A stretch of DNA of 64,000 nucleotides from Streptomyces bauhiniae (lineage in GTDB: Bacteria; Actinomycetota; Actinomycetes; Streptomycetales; Streptomycetaceae): NCBI RefSeq assembly GCF_004784475.1, contig NZ_SRRT01000001.1:372001-436000 (forward strand). Reading direction: 5' to 3'. The translations under genes and the position numbers were made by a program. This document shows, one piece after another, positions 43,282 to 51,198 of the stretch; the first letter of the stretch is position 1; every line of letters starts with the position of its first letter. Under the pieces are notes generated by a model. That model was given only the letters and a program-made list of their open reading frames with translations, had not been told where the DNA came from and ran no database searches.

Positions 43282-43635
43282 ATGAAGCAGTCTGCTGCCA
43301 AGACCCTCGGTGTCGCCGCCCTCGGTGCCGCTTTCGCCGCCGCCGGCGCGGGCGCGGCCGACGCGGCTCCGCTCGCCCCGGACGCCCTCCCCGTCGTGGG
43401 TTCCGTCGCCCACACGCTGCCGGCCGCGAACGTCACCGAGGCGCTGCCCGGCGCCGCCGAGGCCGTCTCCCACGGGCAGGGTGTGATCGGCGGCGGCCTG
43501 AAGACCGCGCGCCCCGCCGTGCAGAAGGTGCTCGCCAACGGCCCGACCGCCCCCGTCGCCGGACTGCTCGGCGGTCTGCCGGTGCAGTCCCTGCCCACCC
43601 ACGGCCTGGGCCTCAACGGCATCCCGCTCGGCTGA
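43282..43635 (+). CDS. Small secreted protein, 117 aa
   Basis: It has a Sec signal peptide of about 30 residues (MKQSAAKTLGVAALGAAFAA and onward) ending AADA-A. The mature part is Ala/Gly/Leu/Pro-rich with no Cys, so it is not a chaplin or rodlin of the usual kind. ATG 43282 has AAGGA at 43267-43271. A perfect 18-bp terminator follows. A protein of similar size, signal and composition is encoded at 49804-50226, on the other side of the afsQ locus. Confidence 0.75.
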   Translation: MKQSAAKTLGVAALGAAFAAAGAGAADAAPLAPDALPVVGSVAHTLPAANVTEALPGAAEAVSHGQGVIGGGLKTARPAVQKVLANGPTAPVAGLLGGLPVQSLPTHGLGLNGIPLG

Positions 43636-43678
43636 CCCCCGCCCCGCGCGCCGCTCCCCACGCGCGAGGCCACACACG

Positions 43679-43725
43679 ACGCCGCCGAGGCCGTCCGGTG
43701 CTCTCCGGGACGGCCTCGGCGGCGT
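43679..43725. terminator. Perfect 18-bp terminator hairpin
   Basis: 43679-43696 pairs exactly with 43708-43725 around an 11-base loop. It lies between convergent genes and can serve both strands. Confidence 0.85.
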
Positions 43726-43761
43726 TTCGCGTACGCGGAAACCGGCCGGGGCGGCGCGCGC

Positions 43762-43965
43762 TCACCAGGCGGTGGTGCGGGCCTTGTCCTCGGAGGGCAG
43801 GAGTATCCACAGGGCTATGTAGAGCAGGAACTGCGGGCCGGGCAGCAGACAGGACACCAGGAAGATCACCCGCATCGTCCCCGCCGACATACCGAAGCGC
43901 CGGGCCAGGGCGGCGCACACGCCGCCGATCATGCGGCCGTTGGTGGGGCGGGCAAGGGCGGTCAT
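43762..43965 (-). CDS. PspC-domain membrane protein
   Basis: A 67-aa protein. ATG 43965 has a strong GGAGGAG. The PspC signature is RPTNGRMIGGVCAALARRFG followed by one or two membrane helices (VIFLVSCLLPGPQFLLYIAL). The role is envelope-stress related in other bacteria; the Streptomyces function is unknown. Confidence 0.85.
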   Translation of the reverse strand: MTALARPTNGRMIGGVCAALARRFGMSAGTMRVIFLVSCLLPGPQFLLYIALWILLPSEDKARTTAW

Positions 43966-44087
43966 GGCGGGCTCCTCCGTCGTCGTCGGCCCGCGACCGG
44001 GCCGCCTGCCGGGGCGGGCCGAGTGCCGCGCCCCCGTCTGTCGTCGTATGCCCAACGGTACGGAGACGAAGCGGGAGAAGCATCACT

Positions 44088-44801
44088 CTAAGGGGCGATA
44101 CCGACCCTGGGAATCGTCGGGGTCCGCCCCTGAGAAAGCTCCCCACGCACGCTCACCGCACCACCGGCCGGACCCGCGAAGCCGGCCCCGCCGATCCGGT
44201 CGGCCCCGCGCGCCTCCCCGGCCGGGTACCCGTCGCAACCCCCGGACACGCCCCCGGAGATGCCCTCCGGGACACCCCCGAGTCCGCCGCGCCCGCCCCG
44301 GTGCCCGTACCCCTCCTCCGGCAAGCCACCCCGGCCCAGCCGACGCCGCAGCCAGGCCCGCCCCGCCGGCACCACCGCCAGATGCGCCAGCAGCACACCC
44401 ACGGTGTTCAGCAGCAGCACGTCCACATCCACCACCCGCCCCGGCACCCCCGTCTGCAACAGGGCGATCCCCAGCGAGATCAGGGCACCGGCGGCAGCGG
44501 TGCGGAACAGGGAGGCGAAAGGAGACACGCTGAGCCTGCCGTCGGCCATCGGCAGCAGGACGCCCAGCGGAGCCAGCAGGGCCAGCCCCTCGCCGATGCG
44601 GAGGCCCGCCTCGGGCCAGCCCAGCGCCAGGTCGGCGCGGAGCCCGGCCAGCGGGCGGAGGTTCGCCGGGCGTACCCACGGCACGTCCAGGGGCCGCAGC
44701 GTCAGCCAGGCGACGAGCGCGAGATGCGCGACGAGGAGGATTGCCCCGGTCACTCGGATGCGGTTCGCGGCGCTGCCGCCGATGGAGCCTTGACGCTGCA
44801 C
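44088..44801 (-). CDS. VanZ-family membrane protein
   Basis: About 237 aa from GTG 44801; the start is uncertain. Four hydrophobic helices lie in the first 150 residues, with LRPLDVPW and VDVDVLLLNTVGVLLAHL, the VanZ-like acidic motif before the last helix. The C-terminal 75 residues are Gly/Arg-rich and low-complexity. VanZ relatives confer low-level teicoplanin resistance in enterococci; here the role is unknown. Confidence 0.78.
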   Translation of the reverse strand: MQRQGSIGGSAANRIRVTGAILLVAHLALVAWLTLRPLDVPWVRPANLRPLAGLRADLALGWPEAGLRIGEGLALLAPLGVLLPMADGRLSVSPFASLFRTAAAGALISLGIALLQTGVPGRVVDVDVLLLNTVGVLLAHLAVVPAGRAWLRRRLGRGGLPEEGYGHRGGRGGLGGVPEGISGGVSGGCDGYPAGEARGADRIGGAGFAGPAGGAVSVRGELSQGRTPTIPRVGIAP

Positions 44802-44886
44802 GTCCCCCAAGACGCCACGCCGCGCTCGAACGGTTCCGCTTCGGCGCCCCCCGCCCCGGTGAGGCGTGCGCCACACGCGCCCCGAT

Positions 44887-45498
44887 TCAGTTCAACGCGA
44901 CGGCACTGGAAGGGGGTTGGACCCGGCCCGGACGGTCGCGCACGTCCTCCGTGCACTCGTACCGGCGCGGTGCGGCCGGAGCCGGACCCGCCAGGACCAC
45001 CGAGCCGTCGCCCTCCGCCGCCGCCGAGTCGGAGAAGGTGCACACCACCTGGGCGAGCGCGGGGGAGCCCAGCTTGTCCGGCGCGGTGCTCAGCCGCAGC
45101 GCCTCCTCGGGCTCCTCGCGGCCCGGACCGGTGACGGTGATGCCGCCCGGCACCCGCGTCTGGTAGCCCGCCGCGCGTTCCCCGGCGGAGGGCGCCGAGG
45201 CGAGCTGGTCCAGCAGGCCCTGCGCGACCATGACCCGACGCCGCGCGTCCGGTGTGCCCTCCGGCACCCGCACCGTACGGTCCACGGTCACCAGCGACGC
45301 CCCGCACAGCAGGAACACCTGCACCGGCACCCCCTCCGGCGACGCGCTCGCCTGCCCGGACCCGGCCGGCGAACACGGCACCCGCGACGGCGCCCCGCCG
45401 AAGTCGGTCGGCACCTCTGTGGGCCGGATGCCGCACCCGGTGAGCAGCGCGCCCAGCAGCGGCAGCGCCAGCAGTCCTCGTACCGCCCGCCCGTTCAC
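44887..45498 (-). CDS. Lipoprotein of the afsQ locus
   Basis: A 203-aa protein with signal LLALPLLGALLTGC (lipidated Cys at residue 22). The mature part begins with a Pro/Ser linker. The GTG start overlaps the sensor kinase stop (GTGA), making it the third gene of the afsQ1-afsQ2 operon. The middle (VDRTVRVPEGTPDARRRVMV) resembles the GerMN-type spore-germination domain of other actinobacterial sensor-linked lipoproteins. It probably modulates AfsQ2 on the outer face of the membrane; that role is inferred. Confidence 0.85.
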   Translation of the reverse strand: MNGRAVRGLLALPLLGALLTGCGIRPTEVPTDFGGAPSRVPCSPAGSGQASASPEGVPVQVFLLCGASLVTVDRTVRVPEGTPDARRRVMVAQGLLDQLASAPSAGERAAGYQTRVPGGITVTGPGREEPEEALRLSTAPDKLGSPALAQVVCTFSDSAAAEGDGSVVLAGPAPAAPRRYECTEDVRDRPGRVQPPSSAVALN

Positions 45499-47078
45499 GC
45501 GTCCTCCCCGCCGCCGCCCCCGGCCAGGGAGTCGCCCTTCTCGTCGTCGCCGGACTCCTCCGTCAGGCGGGAGGCGTCGCGCGGCAGCCGGAGCGTGAAC
45601 ACCGCGCCGCCGTCGGGGGAGTTGGCGGCCGTGATCTCGCCGCCGTGGATGTGGGCGTTCTCCAGCGCGATGGAGAGGCCGAGGCCGCTGCCCTCCGAAC
45701 GCGGCCGGGAGGCGCTGGCCTTGTAGAAGCGGTCGAAGACGTGCGGCAGCACCTCCTCGGGGATGCCGGGCCCGTGGTCGCGTACCGCGATCAGCAGGTC
45801 GTCGCCGTCGATGCGGACCGAGACCCGCACCGGGGAGCCGCCGTGCTTGAGGGCGTTGCCGATCAGGTTGGCGAGGATGACGTCCAGGCGGCGCGGGTCG
45901 AGCCGGGAGTGGATGCCGCGCTCGGCGTCCAGCTCGACGGCGTCCAGCCAGGCGCGGGCATCGATGCAGGCGGTGATCTGGTCCGCGAGGTCGACGTCGT
46001 CCAGGACCAGCCGGGCGGTGCCCGCGTCGAAGCGGGTGACCTCCATCAGGTTCTCGACCAGGTCGTTCAGCCGCTTGGTCTCGCTGACCACCAGGCGTAC
46101 CGCGGGCTCGATCATCGGGTCGATGCCGCCGCCCTCGAACTCCAGCTCGTCCTCCAGTACTTCGGTCACGGCGGTGATGGCGGTCAGCGGGGTGCGCAGT
46201 TCGTGCGACATGTCGGCGACGAAGCGGCGGGAGGACTCGTCGCGGGCGGCCATGTCCGCGACCCGCTTCTCCAGCGCCTCGGCCGCGTTGTTGAACGTCC
46301 TCGACAGGTCGGCAAGTTCGTCCGTGCCGGTGACCCGCAGCCGGGTGTCGAGCCGGCCCTCGCCGAGCCTTCGCGCGGCAACTCCCAGGCGGTGCACGGG
46401 TTTCAGCACCGTCGTGGCGGCGGCCTGCGCGAGCAGGGCCGAGCCGATCAGGGCGAGAGCCGTGGCGATACCCAGTGACCAGGCAAGGGAGTTGAGGTCC
46501 TTGGCCTCCGGCTCCAGCGACTTCGCCATGTAGCCGGTCGAGCCGCCGTCGACCACCTTCGTCCCGGCCACCAGGAAGGGCGTCCCGCGTTCGGAGACGC
46601 GCTGCCAATACAGGTGGTAGGGCGTCTTGTTGGAGCCGGACGTCTTCTGCCGCTTGTTCACCGCCGCGCGCAGCGACGGAGGTACGTCCTTCAGCGAGAA
46701 GCCGCTCAGGCCGCCCGAACCGCCGTACACCGTGCGGCCGTCGGGGTCCCGGGCGACCAGCAGCACGCTGAAGCGCTGGCTGCTGCCCGCCATCTGCCCT
46801 GCGGCGCGCTGGAGTTCGTCCTGCGTGGGACGGGCGGGCAGCGCGCCCGCGCGGTTCTGCATCTCCTGCCGGAAGTCGCGCAGCACCGCGTCCTGGGCGC
46901 GGGTGAGCACCGCCTCGCGGTTGAGCCAGTACGCGATGCCCGACGCGGACACCGCGGCCGTCAGCGCGACCAGCCCGAAGACCAGCACCAGCCGCAGCCG
47001 CAGGCTGGTGAAGCGCAGTCCGGCCAGCTTCCTCCCCCGTTCGGCCGTCCAGCGGCCGAATCCCCCGCGCTCGCTCAC
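45495..47078 (-). CDS. afsQ2: Sensor histidine kinase AfsQ2
   Basis: A 527-aa kinase. Two transmembrane helices (about residues 22-42 and 205-230) flank an extracellular sensor domain, followed by HAMP, the HisKA box FVADMSHELRTPLTAI and HATPase_c motifs (NLIGNALKHG, DHGPGIP, SEGSGLGLSI). The GTG start overlaps the afsQ1 stop. In S. coelicolor AfsQ2 phosphorylates AfsQ1 in response to nitrogen status (glutamate medium) and affects antibiotic production. Assigned from the gene order afsQ1-afsQ2-lipoprotein with divergent sigQ and from close agreement with the AfsQ sequences I remember. Confidence 0.9.
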   Translation of the reverse strand: MSERGGFGRWTAERGRKLAGLRFTSLRLRLVLVFGLVALTAAVSASGIAYWLNREAVLTRAQDAVLRDFRQEMQNRAGALPARPTQDELQRAAGQMAGSSQRFSVLLVARDPDGRTVYGGSGGLSGFSLKDVPPSLRAAVNKRQKTSGSNKTPYHLYWQRVSERGTPFLVAGTKVVDGGSTGYMAKSLEPEAKDLNSLAWSLGIATALALIGSALLAQAAATTVLKPVHRLGVAARRLGEGRLDTRLRVTGTDELADLSRTFNNAAEALEKRVADMAARDESSRRFVADMSHELRTPLTAITAVTEVLEDELEFEGGGIDPMIEPAVRLVVSETKRLNDLVENLMEVTRFDAGTARLVLDDVDLADQITACIDARAWLDAVELDAERGIHSRLDPRRLDVILANLIGNALKHGGSPVRVSVRIDGDDLLIAVRDHGPGIPEEVLPHVFDRFYKASASRPRSEGSGLGLSIALENAHIHGGEITAANSPDGGAVFTLRLPRDASRLTEESGDDEKGDSLAGGGGGEDA

Positions 47079-47752
47079 TGAGGGGCGTCCAGGCGGTAGC
47101 CGACACCACGGACCGTGCGGATCAGGGTCGGGGAGGACGGCACGTCCTCCACCTTCGCCCGCAGCCGCTGCACACACGCGTCCACCAGGCGCGAGTCGCC
47201 CAGATAGTCGTGCTCCCACACCAGCCGCAGCAACTGCTGCCGGGACAGCGCCTGCCCCGGCCGGCGGCTCAGCTCCAGCAGGAGGCGCAGCTCGGTCGGG
47301 GTGAGCTGGAGGTCCTCGCCGTTCTTGGTCACGGTCATCGCGGAGCGGTCGATGACCACGCTGCCGAAGGTCGCCGAGTCACTGGACTCGCGCTCCCCGC
47401 GCCGCAGCACGGCCCGGATACGGGCGTCCAGCACCCGGCCCTGGACCGGCTTGACCACGTAGTCGTCGGCGCCGGACTCCAGCCCGACCACCACGTCGAT
47501 GTCGTCGTTCCGCGCGGTCAGCAGGATGATCGGCAGCTGGTCGGTGCGCCGGATGCGGCGGCACACCTCGAACCCGTCGATGCCCGGCAGCATCACGTCC
47601 AGCACGATCAGGTCGGGGCGCTGCTCACGCAGCAGCTTCAGGCCGTCCTCGCCGCTCGCGGCGGTGGCGACCCGGTGCCCCTGGCGCGTCAGGGACAGCT
47701 CAAGGGCCGTACGGATGGCGTCGTCGTCCTCGATCAGCAACAGGGAAGGCAC
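47075..47752 (-). CDS. afsQ1: Response regulator AfsQ1
   Basis: A 225-aa OmpR/PhoB-type regulator. The receiver domain has the acidic pocket IEDDDAI, phosphoacceptor Asp52 in LIVLDVMLPG, TAR and Lys in YVVKPVQG. The C-terminal winged helix includes LVDACVQRLRAKVE and RTVRGVGYRL. I chose GTG 47752 because it gives the 225 residues described for S. coelicolor AfsQ1; ATG 47770 would add six. It controls nitrogen-linked genes and antibiotic regulators in S. coelicolor and should bind the site at 47905-47920. Confidence 0.93.
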   Translation of the reverse strand: MPSLLLIEDDDAIRTALELSLTRQGHRVATAASGEDGLKLLREQRPDLIVLDVMLPGIDGFEVCRRIRRTDQLPIILLTARNDDIDVVVGLESGADDYVVKPVQGRVLDARIRAVLRRGERESSDSATFGSVVIDRSAMTVTKNGEDLQLTPTELRLLLELSRRPGQALSRQQLLRLVWEHDYLGDSRLVDACVQRLRAKVEDVPSSPTLIRTVRGVGYRLDAPQ

Positions 47753-47904
47753 GGGCTCATTCTGGCCCATGCACCGCCCGTCGTACGACCCGTGCCGCCG
47801 CGGGTTCTTGGACGGCGGACACGAGCCGGACACCGCGTACCAAAACGGCCCTTTGCCAGCTTCCGCCCGCCGGGACCTGCTGCGACCCGCCCGCGACGGC
47901 CCCT

Positions 47905-47920
47905 GTGACAGTTCTGTGAC
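47905..47920. promoter_or_regulatory. AfsQ1 box between afsQ1 and sigQ
   Basis: GTGAC-N6-GTGAC fits the AfsQ1 consensus GTnAC-n6-GTnAC reported for S. coelicolor. It lies in the 270-base divergent region, 103 bases before sigQ and 153 bases before afsQ1. Confidence 0.85.
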
Positions 47921-48022
47921 AGTCGGCGGACACGGCCATGAAGGACGATCGGCAAGCTTTTCGGCAGGCGGGAGAGCACCACCGGCCGCCGAGCACCGGA
48001 AGTCCACGACGGGGAGCGCGAG

Positions 48023-48811
48023 ATGAACACGCCGCACGGCATGAGCACCAGCGCAGTGGTCACGCGTCTGCACGACGCACACCGGGGGGCTGCGGCTTCT
48101 GGGAACTCCGGGAAGTCCGGTGCCGGGACCACGCTGCCGCCTCGCGGCCGCGAGTCCCAGGGAGCACGGGGGTGCGCCCGCGGCACCGGGCGTCAGCACA
48201 CCGGGTATATGACGGTGGTCGACGCCCGCACGGGGGAGGCGCACGGGGGAAGCGCGCACAGGGAGGAACCGGGGGAGCGTCGCTCGCTGACGGAGGCGGA
48301 GTTCACCGCCTACGTCCAGGAGCGCCGCGCCTCCCTGTACGCGACCGCCTACCACCTGACCGGCGACCGCTTCGAGGCCGAGGACCTGCTGCAGAGCGCG
48401 CTGTTCTCGACCTACCGGGCGTGGGAGCGGATCAGCGACAAGGCCGCGGTCGGCGGGTACCTCCGCCGCACCATGACCAACCTGCACATCAGCGCGTGGC
48501 GCCGCCGCAAGCTGAACGAGTACCCGACCGAGGAACTGCCGGAGACGCCCGCCGGGACGGACGCGATGCGCGGCACCGAGCTGCGCGCCGTCCTGTGGCA
48601 GGCGCTCGCCCGGCTGCCCGAGCCGCAGCGCACCATGCTGGTGCTGCGGTACTACGAGGGCCGTACCGACCCGGAGATCGCCGACATACTCGGCATCAGC
48701 GTCGGCACGGTGAAGTCCAGCATCTGGCGCTCGCTGCGGCGCCTGCGCGAGGACGAGGTCCTGAGCTTCGGCCGGGACCACGAGGACGCCTTCGGCGAGC
48801 TGGTGGCCTGA
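48023..48811 (+). CDS. sigQ: ECF sigma factor SigQ (SigE-like group)
   Basis: A 262-aa protein with an unusually long, poorly structured N-terminus of about 90 residues before region 2 (YATAYHLTGDRFEAEDLLQS). Region 4 is LPEPQRTMLVLRYYEG with the helix-turn-helix DPEIADILGISVGTVKSSIW. ATG 48023 follows ACGGGGAG. In S. coelicolor sigQ is activated by AfsQ1 and acts against it in antibiotic control. The gene position and AfsQ1 box support the same here. A 9-bp hairpin with GGGG loop (48817-48838) follows the stop. Confidence 0.9.
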   Translation: MNTPHGMSTSAVVTRLHDAHRGAAASGNSGKSGAGTTLPPRGRESQGARGCARGTGRQHTGYMTVVDARTGEAHGGSAHREEPGERRSLTEAEFTAYVQERRASLYATAYHLTGDRFEAEDLLQSALFSTYRAWERISDKAAVGGYLRRTMTNLHISAWRRRKLNEYPTEELPETPAGTDAMRGTELRAVLWQALARLPEPQRTMLVLRYYEGRTDPEIADILGISVGTVKSSIWRSLRRLREDEVLSFGRDHEDAFGELVA

Positions 48812-48816
48812 AGGAC

Positions 48817-48873
48817 GGGTCCGTCGGGGGACGGACCCACGGGGGAACGGGGGGAACGAGCCGTCACGGCTCG
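48817..48873 (+). terminator. Two hairpins after sigQ
   Basis: GGGTCCGTC/GACGGACCC (48817-48838, 4-base loop) and CGAGCCG/CGGCTCG (48857-48873, 3-base loop) follow the sigQ stop. They probably end the transcript. Confidence 0.6.
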
Positions 48874-48995
48874 GCCCGAGGGGAAACGGGGAATCGCGGG
48901 GGCCCACCGGGGGGAGGGTCCGCGCGGGAACCCGTAAGGGGAAACACGGGGGAACCACGGGGGAAAACGGGGGATCACCCGGAGGCGGGGCTGGA
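48841..48995 (+). repeat. G-run repeat tract downstream of sigQ
   Basis: About ten runs of four to six G, mostly spaced as GGGGGAA-ACG or GGGGAAAC, occur on the plus strand over 150 bases. The tract could form G-quadruplexes in DNA or RNA and lies between sigQ and the convergent uridine-kinase gene. It is not coding. Confidence 0.6.
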
Positions 48996-49040
48996 CGGCT
49001 GGGGGGCCGTACAGTCCCGCTTTCGCATGTCCGCGCCCCG

Positions 49041-49676
49041 TCACGCCGCCGTCTGCTGCCGGGCCTGCCGGCCCGCCGCGGCCGCCGCCATCCGGCTCAG
49101 CGCCTCGTCCCGGCCGCAGGCGTGGGCGCCCAGGGCCACCTGGCGGGACACGATCGAGCGTTCCGCGCGCAGCAGCCGCCAGCCCCGGCGCAGCAGGAAC
49201 GGCACCGACTTGCGCCCCTCCTTCAGATCCCGCAGGAAACGGCGCCGGAAGGTGGTGACCGGACCCCGGGTCAGACACAGCGCGTCCGCCAGCAGCCCGA
49301 GCTCCCGGCAGCGCCCGACGATCTCCGCCGCGAAGATGCCCTCGGCGATGAACAGCGGGGTACGGCCGATGCTCAGGGTGTCCTCGCCGGTACGGGCGCT
49401 CAGCGAGATGTCGTACACCGGCACCGGGGTCGCGCCGGACGCGCACAGGCGGGCGATCGCCGCGAGGGCCACGTCGGCGTCCCAGGACCGGGGGTGGTCC
49501 CAGTCGATGTCCGAGCTTCCGTCCACCACCGGCAGGGTGGGGTCGTCGCCCTCCTTGTAGAAGTCGTCGAGGCGCAGCACGGGCAGCCCGGAGAGGGCGG
49601 CGACGAGTGACTTGCCCGAACCGGAGGGGCCGCACAACAGCACCACACGGGCGGGGGACGGGGGATGGATGCTCAC
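49041..49676 (-). CDS. Uridine kinase-like protein
   Basis: A 211-aa protein from GTG 49676. The P-loop GPSGSGKS is at residues 15-22, with VLRLDDFYKEGDD and WDHPRSWD, the substrate Asp and the Asp-His-Pro motif of uridine kinases. It is likely to phosphorylate uridine or cytidine with ATP or GTP, completing the nucleoside salvage theme of the region. It diverges from the small secreted protein gene at 49804. Confidence 0.85.
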   Translation of the reverse strand: MSIHPPSPARVVLLCGPSGSGKSLVAALSGLPVLRLDDFYKEGDDPTLPVVDGSSDIDWDHPRSWDADVALAAIARLCASGATPVPVYDISLSARTGEDTLSIGRTPLFIAEGIFAAEIVGRCRELGLLADALCLTRGPVTTFRRRFLRDLKEGRKSVPFLLRRGWRLLRAERSIVSRQVALGAHACGRDEALSRMAAAAAGRQARQQTAA

Positions 49677-49803
49677 GGAACACCAGTTTGACGCATGGCA
49701 GCCGTCCTGCCGACCCCGCGGGTCCGCATTGGAGCGTGCGTCACATCTCAACTACCCTACGTGTCGACCGTATTACCCTGCGCACCAGAAGGCGGCACCA
49801 CCG

Positions 49804-50226
49804 ATGGCCCGACATTCCGTACCCCGGTCTCTCCGCCGGCCCGCCGCACGGCGCGCCCTGATCGCTCTCGCGTCGGCCGGAGCCGCGCTGGCGGCGGGCG
49901 CGAGCGCGGCGCACGCCGAGACGGCCGCGCCGCTGGTGGACGTGCCGCCGCTGCGCTCCGCCGACATCGGCGACATCAACCCGCAGTCCGGGGTGAACGC
50001 GCTTGCCACGTCGGTCGGTTACGCCACCGGCACCATCGCCGGCCTCAAGCCCAACCCGCTGGCCGGCACCGGCACCGACCCGCTGAACAACGGCATCGGC
50101 ACCACCATCGCCGACTTCAAGCCGCTCAACACCCTGGCGCTGACCGCCCCGATCGCCCAGGCCCCGTCCTTCGGCGCGGTCCCGGTCGTCGGGCAGGCCC
50201 TGGGGCTGCTCACGCCGAAGGGCTGA
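49804..50226 (+). CDS. Small secreted protein, 140 aa
   Basis: It has a Sec signal with an Arg-rich n-region (RRPAARRALI) and an Ala-rich core ending SAAHA-E, so about 105 mature residues. No Cys. Mature motifs include PLAGTGTDPLNNGIGTTIAD and FGAVPVVGQALGLL. ATG 49804 has AGAAGG upstream. It is similar in kind to the protein at 43282-43635. Function unknown. Confidence 0.75.
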   Translation: MARHSVPRSLRRPAARRALIALASAGAALAAGASAAHAETAAPLVDVPPLRSADIGDINPQSGVNALATSVGYATGTIAGLKPNPLAGTGTDPLNNGIGTTIADFKPLNTLALTAPIAQAPSFGAVPVVGQALGLLTPKG

Positions 50227-50233
50227 CACGCGC

Positions 50234-50278
50234 GAAAGCCGCGCCACCCCTTCGCGGTGAAGGGACGGCGCGGCTTCC
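50234..50278 (+). terminator. Terminator hairpin after the 140-aa secreted protein
   Basis: An outer stem of about 10 bp (AAGCCGCGCC region with GGCGCGGCTT) has a further CACCCCTTCGCGGTGAAGGG fold in its loop. It lies between convergent genes. Confidence 0.65.
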
Positions 50279-50292
50279 GTGTGTCGCTCGGC

Positions 50293-51198
50293 TCAGTACG
50301 ACGAGCCCGACGCTCCCAGCGCACCCGTGGGGTGCCAGACCGTCTTGGTCTCCAGGAACGCCGTCAGGCGGTCGGTGCCCGGAGTCGCCGTGTAATCCAC
50401 AGGCTGTGGACGGAGAACCCGCTTGAGGTTGTCCGCCGCCGCGATCTCCAGCTCCTTGGCCAGTTCCGCGTCCGCGCCCGCGAGGTCGATCGCGTTGACG
50501 TCCTGGTGTGCGGCGAGCGGCGCGCCCAGCTCGGCCGTACCGCCCGACAGGATGTTGACGACACCGCCCGGCACGTCGGAGGTGGCCAGCACCTCGCCGA
50601 GGGACAGGGCGGGCAGCGGGGCCTTGGCGGAGGCGACGACGACCGCGGTGTTGCCGGTGGCGATCACCGGGGCCAGCACCGAGACCAGGCCCAGGAAGGA
50701 CGAGTCCTGCGGGGCCAGCACCGCGACCACACCGGTCGGCTCGGGCGAGGAGAGGTTGAAGTACGGGCCCGCGACCGGGTTTGCGCCGCCCACGACCTGG
50801 GCGATCTTGTCGGTCCAGCCGGCGTACCAGACCCAGCGGTCGATCGCCGCGTCCACGACGGCGGCGGCCTTCGCCTTGGACAGGCCCTCGGCCTCGGCGA
50901 CCTCGCGGACGAACTGCTCCTTGCGGCCCTCCAGCATCTCGGCCACCCGGTAGAGCACCTGACCGCGGTTGTACGCGGTCGCGCCGGACCAGCCGCCGAA
51001 CGCCTTGCGCGCGGCCACGACCGCGTCACGGGCGTCCTTGCGGGACGAGAGGGGCGCGTTCGCCAGCCAGTTGTTCTTGGAGTCGGTTACCTCGTACACC
51101 CGGCCGCTTTCGGAGCGGGGGAACTTGCCCCCGACGTACAGCTTGTAGGTCTTGAAGACACTGAGCCTTGCTTCGGACTTCTCGGACTTCTCAGACAT
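50293..51198 (-). CDS. Short aldehyde-dehydrogenase-like protein lacking the catalytic half
   Basis: A 301-aa protein with only the coenzyme-binding half of the ALDH fold (NRGQVLYRVAEMLEGRKEQF, GVVAVLAPQDSSFLGLV, VPGGVVNILSG). The catalytic Cys loop, the general-base ELGGK segment and the C-terminal oligomerisation part are absent, so it cannot be a normal ALDH. It overlaps the full ALDH gene by 8 bases. Together they equal 779 residues and resemble ALDH16, in which a full ALDH is followed by a non-catalytic ALDH-like domain in one chain. It is probably the structural partner of the upstream gene product. Confidence 0.8.
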   Translation of the reverse strand: MSEKSEKSEARLSVFKTYKLYVGGKFPRSESGRVYEVTDSKNNWLANAPLSSRKDARDAVVAARKAFGGWSGATAYNRGQVLYRVAEMLEGRKEQFVREVAEAEGLSKAKAAAVVDAAIDRWVWYAGWTDKIAQVVGGANPVAGPYFNLSSPEPTGVVAVLAPQDSSFLGLVSVLAPVIATGNTAVVVASAKAPLPALSLGEVLATSDVPGGVVNILSGGTAELGAPLAAHQDVNAIDLAGADAELAKELEIAAADNLKRVLRPQPVDYTATPGTDRLTAFLETKTVWHPTGALGASGSSY

